Origin: JADHLN01 sp965658435
GTDB lineage: Bacteria; Pseudomonadota; Alphaproteobacteria; Rickettsiales; JABIRX01
Direction: 5' to 3'
Assembly: GCA_965658435.1 (NCBI GenBank)
Contig: CBFHSE010000004.1
Coordinates: forward strand, 1-56,658
DNA length: 56,658 nt
Under the pieces are notes generated by a model. It worked only from the letters and a program-made list of their open reading frames with translations. It ran no database searches and was not told the DNA's origin. Made by a program: the position numbers and the translations under genes. This document shows, piece by piece, positions 43,873-52,735 of the stretch (position 1 is the stretch's first letter; the number at the start of each line of letters is the position of its first letter).

Positions 43873-44949
43873 ATGGCAAGTAATTCATTTGGTGATTTTT
43901 TTAAATATACAAGCTGGGGCGAAAGTCATGGAAAAGCAATAGGATGTGTCATTGATGGAGTGCCACCTCTAATCTCCATTAATAAGGATGATATACAGAA
44001 TTATTTAGATTTAAGAAAGCCAGGGCAATCAAAATTTACCACTCAAAGAAAAGAAAGTGATGAAATTGAAATTTTATCTGGTGTTTTTGAAGGTAAAACC
44101 ACTGGATCTCCTATATCGCTAATTATTTACAATCAAGACCAAAAATCAAAAGATTATAGTGATATAAAAGACAAATTTAGGCCAGGTCATGCAGATTATA
44201 CTTACCAAATGAAATATGGTATTAGAGATTACAGGGGTGGAGGAAGATCATCTGCAAGAGAGACAGCGATGCGCGTAGCAGCAGGAGCAATTGCAAGAAA
44301 AATTATCCCAGATAACATAGAAATTATGGCTTCTATAATAGAAATGGGAGAGGTGAAAATTAGCAAAGATAATTGGGACTATGAAACAATAATTAGCAAT
44401 CCATTTTTTATAGCAGATGAAAAAAAAATAAAGGAATGTGAAAAATATCTAAGCAAAATAAGAAAAGAAGGTAATTCAGTAGGTGCAAAAATTGAGTTAA
44501 GAATAATTAATGTTCCCACAGGTCTTGGTGATCCTATATATGATAAATTAGACAGTAAACTTGCAGCAGCAATTATGAGTATTAATGCAGTTAAATCAGT
44601 TGAAATTGGTGCTGGAGATAATGTTGCAAAAATTACCGGTTCTGAAAATGCAGATGAAATATTCATAAATAATAAGGAGGTAGAATTTCAAACTAATAAT
44701 GCTGGAGGAATTTTAGGAGGTATTTCATCAGGACAGGATATTATAATTCGTTTTGCTATAAAGCCTACTAGCTCAATATTAATTGCTAAAAAAACTATTA
44801 ATATGACTAAAGAAAATACAGAAATATTAACAAAGGGGAGACATGATCCATGCGTTGGAATTCGAGCTGTACCAGTTGCAGAAGCAATGGCTGCTTGTGT
44901 TTTAGCTGATTCTCATTTAAAAAATATAGCGTTAACTAGTAAAAGATGA
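43873..44949 (+). CDS. aroC: Chorismate synthase
   Basis: FMN-dependent last enzyme of the shikimate pathway: EPSP to chorismate. The three family signatures are present in 358 residues: GESHGKAIGCVIDGVPP at the N-terminus, YRGGGRSSARETAMRVAAGA near residue 118, and GRHDPCVGIRAVPVAEAM near the C-terminus. Its product feeds the chorismate mutase at 20255. It overlaps the next lipoprotein gene by 4 bases (ATGA). Confidence 0.96.
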   Translation: MASNSFGDFFKYTSWGESHGKAIGCVIDGVPPLISINKDDIQNYLDLRKPGQSKFTTQRKESDEIEILSGVFEGKTTGSPISLIIYNQDQKSKDYSDIKDKFRPGHADYTYQMKYGIRDYRGGGRSSARETAMRVAAGAIARKIIPDNIEIMASIIEMGEVKISKDNWDYETIISNPFFIADEKKIKECEKYLSKIRKEGNSVGAKIELRIINVPTGLGDPIYDKLDSKLAAAIMSINAVKSVEIGAGDNVAKITGSENADEIFINNKEVEFQTNNAGGILGGISSGQDIIIRFAIKPTSSILIAKKTINMTKENTEILTKGRHDPCVGIRAVPVAEAMAACVLADSHLKNIALTSKR

Positions 44950-45929
44950 ATAAATTAATATTATTATTTATAACTGCGATAATAACTGCTTGTACAACTA
45001 AAATAGAAAAAGGAGATGTACCAAAATGGTATTTATTACCTCCTCAAGATAATATAGAAAAGCTATATGGAGTTGGAGTAGGAAGTAAAGAGCAAGCTAT
45101 TAAGATTGCCCTAAATAATATTTCAGAAAAAATACTGGTTACAATATCTTCTGATTATTCCCAAAAGGTTACTGAGGCAAAAATTAACGAACTAAGTGAA
45201 TATGAATCAAGGGTAAATCAAGAAATAACAACTAACACATTGCCTATTGAATATAATGGTTATCACATTGAAAAAATAGAACGAAATTTAGATAATAACT
45301 ATTTATTATTAAGCGTAGACAGGCAAGATCTAGCTAACAAATATCTCTTAGATATAAAAAATCAACATAAAGAAATAGAGAATTTATATAACTCTAGCAA
45401 AAATATCTCGGCAATTAAAAAATTAATTGCTTTAAATAAAACTAAGCCTCTTATAGCAGAACAAAAATTAAAAATTAAAATCCTTAATAGTCTTACTAAA
45501 AATAATAATTCTACAGATAAATATATTGATTTTTATCAAGAAATAAAATTAAAAGAGGAGGAAAGCAAAAAAAAATCTATTATCCAAATTATAGCTAAAG
45601 CTTCAGACTCAAGAATTGCTAATGCCCTTAGTAATTCTCTTAACAAATCAGGTTTCAATGTTAAATATGATTCAACTCAAAGCTCCAACAATAATATTAT
45701 TTTAAGAATATCTACAAAGACATTACATAAAGAAATTTATGGATCACATGTAGTAAAAATAAATCTTAATTTAAAATTAATTGAGAATTTTGGCAAACAA
45801 ATCGCCGCAAATAATATAGAAATATCAGGTTCATCAAGGTTAAACTCTTCTGCAGCTATAGATTCAGCAATAAAAGATCTTAATAATAAAATTAGCGATA
45901 ATAACATATTTAAAATATTAGGAATATAA
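44946..45929 (+). CDS. LPP20-like lipoprotein, long form
   Basis: A 327-residue lipoprotein (signal MNKLILLFITAIITAC, lipobox ITAC). Residues about 25-130 resemble the LPP20/FlgP domain: VPKWYLLPPQDNIEKLYGVGVG, KEQAIKIALNNISEKI and LLLSVDRQDLANKYL. A coiled, charged middle follows (about 130-210), then a C-terminal alpha/beta region (about 210-327, KIIAKASDSRIANALSNSLNKSG type) that I cannot name. It belongs with the following FlgT/CsgG-like gene: same direction, 3-base gap. Confidence 0.7.
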   Translation: MNKLILLFITAIITACTTKIEKGDVPKWYLLPPQDNIEKLYGVGVGSKEQAIKIALNNISEKILVTISSDYSQKVTEAKINELSEYESRVNQEITTNTLPIEYNGYHIEKIERNLDNNYLLLSVDRQDLANKYLLDIKNQHKEIENLYNSSKNISAIKKLIALNKTKPLIAEQKLKIKILNSLTKNNNSTDKYIDFYQEIKLKEEESKKKSIIQIIAKASDSRIANALSNSLNKSGFNVKYDSTQSSNNNIILRISTKTLHKEIYGSHVVKINLNLKLIENFGKQIAANNIEISGSSRLNSSAAIDSAIKDLNNKISDNNIFKILGI

Positions 45930-45932
45930 AAT

Positions 45933-46958
45933 ATGCAAGTAAAATTATTAATATTATTAGGTTTTATAGCAATAATATCATGTACGCCAATTATCAAAGA
46001 TTTAGCTAAATATGATAGACAGCCAATCTTAAAATCTCAATTTGTTAATAAAGATGAGTTAAAAAAAAATATGGCATCAGTAGTTGTTTTGCCATTGAGT
46101 AGTAAAGTTCACAATAATAAAGCTAATAATGAATTAGGCCATTCAATAGCAGTAAATATAGAAAATATTCTAGCTGAAAATAAGTTAGCTAAATTACAAG
46201 ATCGTAAAGCTTTTAAAAAATTAGAAGAAGAGATAATTCTCTCAGAATTAACAGATACAGCAAAAAAATATAATGGTCCTTCCAAAGCGGACTTAGCAGT
46301 TTCAGGAGAAATTAGTGAGGCTTCATTTAGTCATCAATTTATTTCTGCTAAATATGTCTATGATAGTAGCTCATCTTTACCTTATAGAGTGCCGCCAAAA
46401 CACAAATATACGGCAAATTTTTCTGGAAACATCAAAATATATCAATTACCAGATTTAACAGTTAAAGAAATAATTCCTCTTAAAGCTGATACAACTATTT
46501 ATGAAGATGCTGTAGAAGAAAAATCATGGCTTATAAATAGAAAAGTTGATACTTCAACATTAAAAAAAGAAAATAACTCTTTAATTCAAGAAGCAGCATT
46601 TAAAGCTCTAAAAAAGAAACAGCATATTTTAAAAAACATTTTTTCAAATCACAGAAAATCATATATTATTGACAAAAGATATAACGGTAAAAAGCATATT
46701 TTTAAGATTTCTACAGGAAAAGACTTTCGTTTGAAGCATGGTCAAAAAGTTAAAATATTTCAAAAAACAGAAGTCATAAACCCCCTGACTGATGAGAAGC
46801 TAATAGAAACAAACCAGTTAGGAATAGGAGTTGTTAGTAATATTATTAATGACAAATCAGCATGGATAATAGTGAAGGAAAAAAATCTAGCAAATAAATT
46901 GAGGTTAGGAGATTTTGTCACGGTTATTTATCCTAGATCATTTGCCAGCTATTTGTAA
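45933..46958 (+). CDS. Lipoprotein with CsgG-like and FlgT-like parts
   Basis: A 341-residue lipoprotein (MQVKLLILLGFIAIISC, lipobox IISC). The first half has the pattern of CsgG/LpoB/FlgO-type domains: MASVVVLPLSS, then an amphipathic helix LGHSIAVNIENILAEN, LQDRKAFKKL, and SKADLAVSGEISE. The C-terminal part (LKHGQKVKIFQKTEVINPLTDEK, LGIGVVSNIINDKSAWIIV, LRLGDFVTVIYP) resembles the C-terminal domain of FlgT of the Vibrio flagellar H-ring. These are pattern-level similarities. It is probably exported to the periplasmic face of the outer membrane together with the gene before it. Confidence 0.6.
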   Translation: MQVKLLILLGFIAIISCTPIIKDLAKYDRQPILKSQFVNKDELKKNMASVVVLPLSSKVHNNKANNELGHSIAVNIENILAENKLAKLQDRKAFKKLEEEIILSELTDTAKKYNGPSKADLAVSGEISEASFSHQFISAKYVYDSSSSLPYRVPPKHKYTANFSGNIKIYQLPDLTVKEIIPLKADTTIYEDAVEEKSWLINRKVDTSTLKKENNSLIQEAAFKALKKKQHILKNIFSNHRKSYIIDKRYNGKKHIFKISTGKDFRLKHGQKVKIFQKTEVINPLTDEKLIETNQLGIGVVSNIINDKSAWIIVKEKNLANKLRLGDFVTVIYPRSFASYL

Positions 46959-46960
46959 AA

Positions 46961-48055
46961 ATGATACTTTATAACTATCTCGCATTTAAATATTTTAAAT
47001 TATTTTCTTTAACTACAATAGTAATAACTATTCTTATTTTATTAATTGATTTTATAGAATTATTAAGAAGATTTGCCAAAAAAAATATAGATATAAGTAA
47101 AATATTTGAGGTTTCTTTATTAAAACAAATTCCAATTTTAGTTGAGATTTTGCCATTTGTAATTTTAATTTCAGCTATATTTTTTTTCACAAGACTTAGT
47201 AGTAATTCAGAAATTACCATAATTAAATCTTCCTCTTTAAATAGTAAAAAAATATTTGCATATCCGTTATTAATAATTTTATTAATTGCTCTTTCAGATA
47301 TTACAATCTTAAGAATTATTTCTAAAGAGACTAAAGAAAAATATGAACATATATTACAAAATGATTTTGGTGTATATAATAGCACACAAACAAAGCATTT
47401 ATGGTTCAAAGAAGAATCAAATCCCCCCTATTTTTTTGGGGCAAAAAAAATAGAATTCTTAGATCAAATTAATTTTAAAGACTTAATAATAATTAATCAT
47501 AAAGATCAGCAAAACAAGATCATTAAAGCAGATAAAGCAACTTTAGATAATAAATTAATAAAAATGTCAGGTGTCAAACTTATTAATTCAAACAATAATA
47601 TCGAAAATATCCAGCAGCTAAATATGCAAATGGAGATAGACCCCAATATTATAAAAGCAAGATTTAACAATGAAGCTATAAAAATAGAAAGTCACTATTC
47701 AGCTTATGAATTATTAAAAAAAATTAAACAGAATGATATTTATGGTAATGGAAAAATAAAATATAAAATATTATTAAATAATATGTTTGCTAAAATTCTT
47801 TATTATATTTTTCTATTTCTTCTTGCGGCCTATTTTTGTGTTTTTCCTCCACGCTATAGCAAAAAATTAATTAATATCATTGTGACAGTTACTCTGGCTT
47901 TCATAACATTTTTTATCTTAAATATATTATTCACATTAACATATGCAGGTAAAATAAATCTTTATTATGGAATATGGCTACCAAATATTATTTTATTATT
48001 AATAATTATAAATCTAAATTTACAAGCTGAATTAGGAAAGAAAATATGGAGTTAA
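46961..48055 (+). CDS. lptG: LPS export permease LptG (YjgP/YjgQ family)
   Basis: Inner-membrane component of the LptBFG transporter that extracts lipopolysaccharide. The 364-residue protein has three N-terminal helices (IVITILILLIDFIELLRRFA), the segment PFVILISAIFFFTRLSSNSEI, a large periplasmic jellyroll domain (about 125-265) and three C-terminal helices. LptG rather than LptF is suggested by the ELLRRFA element; the two are hard to separate. Its presence implies an LPS-bearing outer membrane, consistent with the many lipoproteins. It overlaps hemF by 10 bases. Confidence 0.8.
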   Translation: MILYNYLAFKYFKLFSLTTIVITILILLIDFIELLRRFAKKNIDISKIFEVSLLKQIPILVEILPFVILISAIFFFTRLSSNSEITIIKSSSLNSKKIFAYPLLIILLIALSDITILRIISKETKEKYEHILQNDFGVYNSTQTKHLWFKEESNPPYFFGAKKIEFLDQINFKDLIIINHKDQQNKIIKADKATLDNKLIKMSGVKLINSNNNIENIQQLNMQMEIDPNIIKARFNNEAIKIESHYSAYELLKKIKQNDIYGNGKIKYKILLNNMFAKILYYIFLFLLAAYFCVFPPRYSKKLINIIVTVTLAFITFFILNILFTLTYAGKINLYYGIWLPNIILLLIIINLNLQAELGKKIWS

Positions 48056-48879
48056 CAAAAAAGCAAAACCTAGCTACTAATTGGTTTAAAAATCTACGTG
48101 ATAATATTTGCTTAGAATTTGAAAAGATAGAAGAAGAGTTTTCTACAAAGAATGCTGGCAAATTCAGATATAAAAAATGGAATAGAGAAGGAGGAGGTGG
48201 TGGTGAAATGGGTATTATGTATGGTAATGTTTTTGAAAAAGTAGGGGTCAATATATCAACTGTTTATGGGAAATTTTCTGAAGAATTTAAAAATAAAATT
48301 CCAGGAACTGATAAATTGGCAAATTTTTGGGCAAGTGGGATATCTCTGGTTGCGCATATGAAATCACCTTTAGTACCTGCAATACATATGAATACAAGAT
48401 TCATTAATACAGAAAAAACATGGTTTGGAGGTGGAACAGATTTAAATCCTGCTATTGAAAACAAAATTGATACTAAAGATTTTCATTTTGCACTAAAAAA
48501 ATGCTGTGATAAATTTGATAAGAGTTATTATGAAAAATATAAAAAATGGTGTGATGAGTATTTTTATATCAAACATAGAAAACAAGCTAGAGGTGTTGGC
48601 GGGATATTTTATGATTATTTAGATAGTGGAGACTTTGAAAAAGATTTTGCCTTTACAAAATCTGTTGGTACGACTTTTTTAGATATTTTTCCAAAATTAG
48701 TTAGAAGAAATATGGGCAAAGAATATAATATACAGCAAAAAGAAATTCAGTTAATCAAACGAGGATTATATGCAGAATTTAATCTTATATATGATCGTGG
48801 CACAAAATTTGGTCTTATGACAGATGGTAACATAGAAGCAATTCTAATGTCGCTACCTCCAATAGCTAAGTGGCCATAA
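48046..48879 (+). CDS. hemF: Oxygen-dependent coproporphyrinogen III oxidase
   Basis: Aerobic haem synthesis: coproporphyrinogen III to protoporphyrinogen IX. The 277-residue protein shows the family signatures KWNREGGGGGEMGIMYGNVFEK, FWASGISLVAHMKSPLVPAIHMN, TWFGGGTDLNPAIE, ARGVGGIFYDYLD and LYAEFNLIYDRGTKFGL. Together with complex I it suggests aerobic respiration. It overlaps lptG by 10 bases. Confidence 0.95.
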   Translation: MELTKKQNLATNWFKNLRDNICLEFEKIEEEFSTKNAGKFRYKKWNREGGGGGEMGIMYGNVFEKVGVNISTVYGKFSEEFKNKIPGTDKLANFWASGISLVAHMKSPLVPAIHMNTRFINTEKTWFGGGTDLNPAIENKIDTKDFHFALKKCCDKFDKSYYEKYKKWCDEYFYIKHRKQARGVGGIFYDYLDSGDFEKDFAFTKSVGTTFLDIFPKLVRRNMGKEYNIQQKEIQLIKRGLYAEFNLIYDRGTKFGLMTDGNIEAILMSLPPIAKWP

Positions 48880-48925
48880 TTTATAATTTAAAATACTGTA
48901 CAATTTCTTATGATAATGATAATAA

Positions 48926-48949
48926 AACTACAAACCAGGTGATGTAGTT
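48926..48949 (+). promoter_or_regulatory. Hairpin presenting the ribosome binding site of the ankyrin gene
   Basis: AACTACA (48926-48932) pairs with TGTAGTT (48943-48949), ending at the base before the ATG. The ten-base loop holds the Shine-Dalgarno-like AGGTGA (48937-48942). The stem borders the start codon, so its stability could modulate translation. Confidence 0.4.
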
Positions 48950-50239
48950 ATGAAAAATAATTATATAATTTTATTTTCATTATTTGCTATTTTTATTGTT
49001 TTTGGCCTCGATATTTCTTTTGTAAAAAAAGTTAAAGCCTCAAATGAGTTAAGTGATATTCCCGATATTAACTTAGAAGTAGAAAAAGTTAATAATGTCA
49101 AAAAAGATGAAATTACAGATCAAAATAATATAATTATTACTGATCAAGAAGAACAAGTGAAAATTGAACAAAAGAATAATAATTTTACAGTTGGTTCAGA
49201 ATTTTTTGAAAATGATCAAACAAATTTTTCTAATATAGATAATATTAAGGACAAAGAAATATTAGAAAAGAAAGAAGGACAGAATAATTTGGTCAATATA
49301 AATAATGATTCTAATCAAGATACAGCAGATAAGGAGTTAAATATCATATCTGATTCACAATCTAATGACCAAGAATTTGAACGTCTTGTATCAGAGGCTT
49401 TAGAGGAAGATGATGTTGATAAAAAACAAGATAAAGATCAAAAGAAAATTTTTAACAAGGCAGAAATAAAAGAGGAAACTGATATTAACCAATTAGATAA
49501 AGATGAATTTGATATAGAGATTATTGAAAAAATAATCCCTAAATCAGAACGGAAACAAATAATAAATAACAAAAAATTAGTTGGTAATAAAGAAGAAAAT
49601 TTACAAAAAGAAAACAAGATCGATAATATAACAAAATTAAGCCAAGAAGAAAATCAGGAGCAAATCCTATCTAGTAAAGCTCAGCAAATTTTAGCGATTG
49701 AGAGTAAAAAGAAATTCTCATTACCTTATTTAAGTCATACTAATCATCCTTTATTCTCGCCAGCTGAGTATAACCCAGAAAATCCTCATTTAAACCCTTT
49801 AATATATCAAGAAGAAATATATCAAATATTATATACAGCAATTATACAAAAAAATATTGATGTAATAGAAGCTGTTACTAAGAAGATAGGTGTTAATAAA
49901 GATATTGCAGTAAATGGTATGCCACCAATTGCTTTCGCAGTAAATGAAGGGGATATTCATATATTAAGCAAATTATTATCATTAGGATATTCGCCAAATA
50001 TTTATGATGATAATGGTAATAGTCCCTTACATATGGCAATTTTTAATGATAGGTCAGATATGATTGTTGAGTTAATAAGGTTTGGTGCAGATATTACAGC
50101 TGCAAATGCCGTTAAAATGAGGCCTCTCAACCTTGCTTACAATCTAGGTAGAGAAGATATAATATATATATTAGAAAAAATAGGAGCAAGAAATATAGGA
50201 GATTACAGATCTTTAAATAGTTTTATATTAGAAAACTAA
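48950..50239 (+). CDS. Exported or membrane-anchored ankyrin-repeat protein
   Basis: A 429-residue protein with three parts. Residues 1-30 form a signal or anchor helix (IILFSLFAIFIVFGLDISFV, then KKVKA). Residues about 31-255 are low-complexity, rich in Asp, Glu, Asn, Lys and Gln, and probably disordered. Residues about 320-420 are three ankyrin repeats: PPIAFAVNEGDIHILSKLLS, SPLHMAIFNDRSDMIVELIRFG and RPLNLAYNLGREDIIYILEKIG. Ankyrin proteins are common in Rickettsiales, often as effectors, but the N-terminal helix here points to the periplasm or inner membrane. The gene stands alone, with its own RBS hairpin. Confidence 0.75.
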   Translation: MKNNYIILFSLFAIFIVFGLDISFVKKVKASNELSDIPDINLEVEKVNNVKKDEITDQNNIIITDQEEQVKIEQKNNNFTVGSEFFENDQTNFSNIDNIKDKEILEKKEGQNNLVNINNDSNQDTADKELNIISDSQSNDQEFERLVSEALEEDDVDKKQDKDQKKIFNKAEIKEETDINQLDKDEFDIEIIEKIIPKSERKQIINNKKLVGNKEENLQKENKIDNITKLSQEENQEQILSSKAQQILAIESKKKFSLPYLSHTNHPLFSPAEYNPENPHLNPLIYQEEIYQILYTAIIQKNIDVIEAVTKKIGVNKDIAVNGMPPIAFAVNEGDIHILSKLLSLGYSPNIYDDNGNSPLHMAIFNDRSDMIVELIRFGADITAANAVKMRPLNLAYNLGREDIIYILEKIGARNIGDYRSLNSFILEN

Positions 50240-50335
50240 AATAATATCTTATATATTTGGGTTACTAGGCTTTATATTATATTTAAAAATCCTAATTTAC
50301 TTAGTTAAATAAAAAAAGTCGCAAATATATGAGTT

Positions 50336-50794
50336 TTAACGCTTAGAAAATTGAAATGATTTTCTTGCTTTTTTGCGTCCATATTTTTTTCTCTCAACAG
50401 TTCTAGAGTCTCTTGTTAATAGACCAGATTTTCTAAGTAATGAACGAAAAGCTGTTTCATTGATTTCTGCTAAAGCTTTGCTTATAGCATGTCTTAATGC
50501 TTGTACTTGGCCACTAGGTCCTCCTCCTTTCACAGATGAATAAACATCATATTTATTTAATGAGTCTGTAATAGAAAAGGGTTGATTGGCTATCGCCTCT
50601 GCGCTTTCATCACTAAAATAATTTTTGAAATCTTTTTTATTAACAATTATTTTTCCTTTACCCTTTTCTAACCACACTCTGGCAATTGATGTTTTTCTTT
50701 TGCCTGTTGCATAGGCACGCCCATCTGATAATTTTTTCTTTTCTGGGGTTTGTTTTGTATCAGCTTGTTGTTGTACTTCTAAGTTAATTTCCAT
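50336..50794 (-). CDS. rpsI: 30S ribosomal protein S9
   Basis: Ribosomal protein of the 30S head whose C-terminal tail reaches the P site. The 152 residues have a roughly 25-residue N-terminal extension, then ATGKRKTSIARVWLEKGKGKIIVN, VKGGGPSGQVQALRHAISKAL and the basic tail VERKKYGRKKARKSFQFSKR with the terminal Lys-Arg. It is co-transcribed with rplM, 9 bases apart. Confidence 0.96.
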   Translation of the reverse strand: MEINLEVQQQADTKQTPEKKKLSDGRAYATGKRKTSIARVWLEKGKGKIIVNKKDFKNYFSDESAEAIANQPFSITDSLNKYDVYSSVKGGGPSGQVQALRHAISKALAEINETAFRSLLRKSGLLTRDSRTVERKKYGRKKARKSFQFSKR

Positions 50795-50803
50795 GATTAG
50801 AGG

Positions 50804-51256
50804 TTATTTGTTTTTTTTATTAAAATTTGCAAAATCTATTTTTTCAGGTTTTTGCGCTTCATGTGGGTGGTTTTCTCCTTCGTAAATATATAGATTAGAA
50901 AGCTGCTTTCTTCCTAAAGGTCCATTTGCTAACATACCTTTTACTGCTTTATAGAAAAGCTTTTCCGGGCTTTTTTCAAGTAACTTTTTAGCACTGATAT
51001 CTTTAATACCACCTGGATATCCAGTATGCCAATAATAAATTTTATCGGTAAGTTTTTTACCTTTTAGTTGAATTTTTGCTGCATTAATAACAATTAAATT
51101 GTCACCGCAATCAAGAAAAGGTGTATAATCTGCTTTGTTTTTACCTTTTAATATTAGTGCAACATAAGAGGCTGCCCTTCCAAGAACAACATCTTGTAGA
51201 TCAACTATATACCATTTTTTATTTAAATCTGCTAACTTAGTGAATGTTGTAGCCAT
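50804..51256 (-). CDS. rplM: 50S ribosomal protein L13
   Basis: Early-assembly 50S protein. In 150 residues it shows KWYIVDLQDVVLGRAASYVA, GDNLIVINAAKIQLKGKKL, the family's TGYPGGIKDISAKKLL and the segment VKGMLANGPLGRKQLSNLYIYEGENHPHEAQKP. First gene of the rplM-rpsI operon, with a good promoter upstream. Confidence 0.97.
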   Translation of the reverse strand: MATTFTKLADLNKKWYIVDLQDVVLGRAASYVALILKGKNKADYTPFLDCGDNLIVINAAKIQLKGKKLTDKIYYWHTGYPGGIKDISAKKLLEKSPEKLFYKAVKGMLANGPLGRKQLSNLYIYEGENHPHEAQKPEKIDFANFNKKNK

Positions 51257-51287
51257 TATTTACTATTTTAAAAATTGCAAGATGCGG

Positions 51288-51316
51288 ATTATAGGTGGAT
51301 AAAAATTAATAAGCAA
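51288..51316 (-). promoter_or_regulatory. Promoter of rplM-rpsI
   Basis: On the minus strand: TTGCTT (51311-51316), 17-base spacer, perfect TATAAT (51288-51293), 32 bases upstream of the rplM ATG. Confidence 0.7.
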
Positions 51317-51365
51317 CTAAAAAAAGTTGTTCACATTTAAGATTTTTTGGTTAAAAACTATATCT

Positions 51366-51512
51366 ATGTTAAAAAAAATATCTCTATTATTTTCTATTAT
51401 TATTTTAGTATCATGTTCTGGTGGTAAAGAAGAAAATCTCAAAAGCCCATGTGTTGGAGTTGAAAAAAGTCCATGTGGCCCAAAAAAACCAGTTAACTCT
51501 TGGATATCTTAA
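51366..51512 (+). CDS. Small lipoprotein (48 residues), DUF2706-like
   Basis: ATG at 51366 is chosen over an in-frame ATG at 51327 because it places the lipoprotein signal at the N-terminus (MLKKISLLFSIIILVSC, lipobox LVSC). The mature part has two SPC elements (KSPCVGVEKSPCGPKKPVNSWIS). This resembles, from memory, the small rickettsial DUF2706 proteins, which have the same two Cys and a P-x-N-x-W/I ending. It precedes nadD by 9 bases. Confidence 0.65.
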   Translation: MLKKISLLFSIIILVSCSGGKEENLKSPCVGVEKSPCGPKKPVNSWIS

Positions 51513-51521
51513 AATCAACAC

Positions 51522-52076
51522 ATGAATATTGGCATACTTGGAGGTTCTTTTAATCCATGTCATAACGGGCATATTTATATTTCAAAAAATGCCATAAAAG
51601 AATTAAAGCTTGATGAAATTTGGTGGGTGATAACCCCTTTAAATCCTTTGAAGAAAAAAACTGATCTAGCTAGCGTAAAAAATAGAGTTTTAAATGCTAA
51701 AAAAATTCAAAAGCCAGATTTCATAAAAGTAAAATTATTTGAAAAGCAAAACGAACAGAATTATTCAATCGATTTAATTAGAAATATTAAAGAAAAAAAC
51801 AATTCTGATAGGTTTATTTGGTTGATGGGAGCTGATAATCTTGTAAATTTTGCTAGATGGAAATCATATCAAGATATTATAAAAGAAATTAATATAGCTG
51901 TTTTTCCAAGAGAAAATTATTTAGAAAAAGAAAATATTCTGAATAGAGATTACAATAATTACTTTTTAGAATCTAAATTTGCCTCTTTACTAAAAGATAA
52001 AAATCCACCATATTGGACAATAATTAAAATGGATAAAATAGATATCTCTGCAACTGAAATTAGAAATAAAAAATGA
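51522..52076 (+). CDS. nadD: Nicotinate-nucleotide adenylyltransferase
   Basis: Makes deamido-NAD from nicotinate mononucleotide and ATP. The 184-residue nucleotidyltransferase has the N-terminal GILGGSFNPCHNGHIYIS with the (H/C)xGH signature, WWVITPLNPLKKK, RFIWLMGADNLVNFARWKS and the C-terminal ISATEIRNK motif. It overlaps the DUF599 gene by 4 bases. Confidence 0.94.
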   Translation: MNIGILGGSFNPCHNGHIYISKNAIKELKLDEIWWVITPLNPLKKKTDLASVKNRVLNAKKIQKPDFIKVKLFEKQNEQNYSIDLIRNIKEKNNSDRFIWLMGADNLVNFARWKSYQDIIKEINIAVFPRENYLEKENILNRDYNNYFLESKFASLLKDKNPPYWTIIKMDKIDISATEIRNKK

Positions 52077-52735
52077 TAAGCACAATAGACATAATCTCTT
52101 TAATTGTTTTTTTTAGCTGTTGGTTTGGTTACTCAATATTAATTTCATTAAAGGAAAAAGATTCTGCCAGTCTTTTTAGTATTATGTATAAGCATAGGTT
52201 AAAATGGATGACAGAAGCTTTAAAAAGAGAGGATAAATCTGTAGATGTAATAACTCTTGGAAATTTAATGAAATCAGTAAGTTTTTTTGCTTCAACTTCA
52301 ATATTAATCATAGCAGGGTTGATACCATTATTTGGTTATGGAGAAAAAATTAATAATTTTGCAGGAAAGCTCCCCTTTGTAATTAGCTCGACCTCTCCTA
52401 TGTATGAAATAAAAATAATTCTATTAATTAATATATTTATTTACGCATTTTTTAAATATACTTGGGCTTTACGCCAATATAATTATGCCTCTGTGCTAAT
52501 TTTAGCCTCTAATAAAGAGCAGTCTAATAATGAAGAATTAGCAATTAGAAATGCCCAGATTCTTGCTAATGCTGCCAAACATTTTTCAATGGGGGTAAGG
52601 GGTTATTATCTTGGTATTGCTGTTTTAAGTTGGTTCTTAAATCCTTATCTCTTTATTGCAGTGTCAATATTAATTATGTTTGTAAATTACCGCAGAGAGT
52701 TCCTATCAAAAGCCCTTGATATAATAAAGCTATAA
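52073..52735 (+). CDS. DUF599 family membrane protein
   Basis: A 220-residue protein with four predicted membrane helices (about 5-23, 70-90, 110-130 and 180-205). The DUF599 pattern is visible: YKHRLKWMTEALKRED after helix 1, IKIILLINIFIYAFFKYTWALRQYNY-type third helix and NAAKHFSMGVRGYYLGIAVLSWFL. Its function is unknown. The gene is coupled to nadD and convergent with rnd: its stop ends at 52735 and rnd ends at 52736. Confidence 0.82.
   Translation: MISTIDIISLIVFFSCWFGYSILISLKEKDSASLFSIMYKHRLKWMTEALKREDKSVDVITLGNLMKSVSFFASTSILIIAGLIPLFGYGEKINNFAGKLPFVISSTSPMYEIKIILLINIFIYAFFKYTWALRQYNYASVLILASNKEQSNNEELAIRNAQILANAAKHFSMGVRGYYLGIAVLSWFLNPYLFIAVSILIMFVNYRREFLSKALDIIKL

Noticed and set aside
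46975..47409. A 144-codon open frame on the minus strand inside lptG
   Set aside because: It lies fully antisense to a well-supported gene, has no recognisable family features, and such frames are expected opposite AT-rich membrane-protein genes.
51327..51365. Upstream ATG for the small lipoprotein
   Set aside because: It would put 13 extra residues before a lipoprotein signal that otherwise starts perfectly at 51366.
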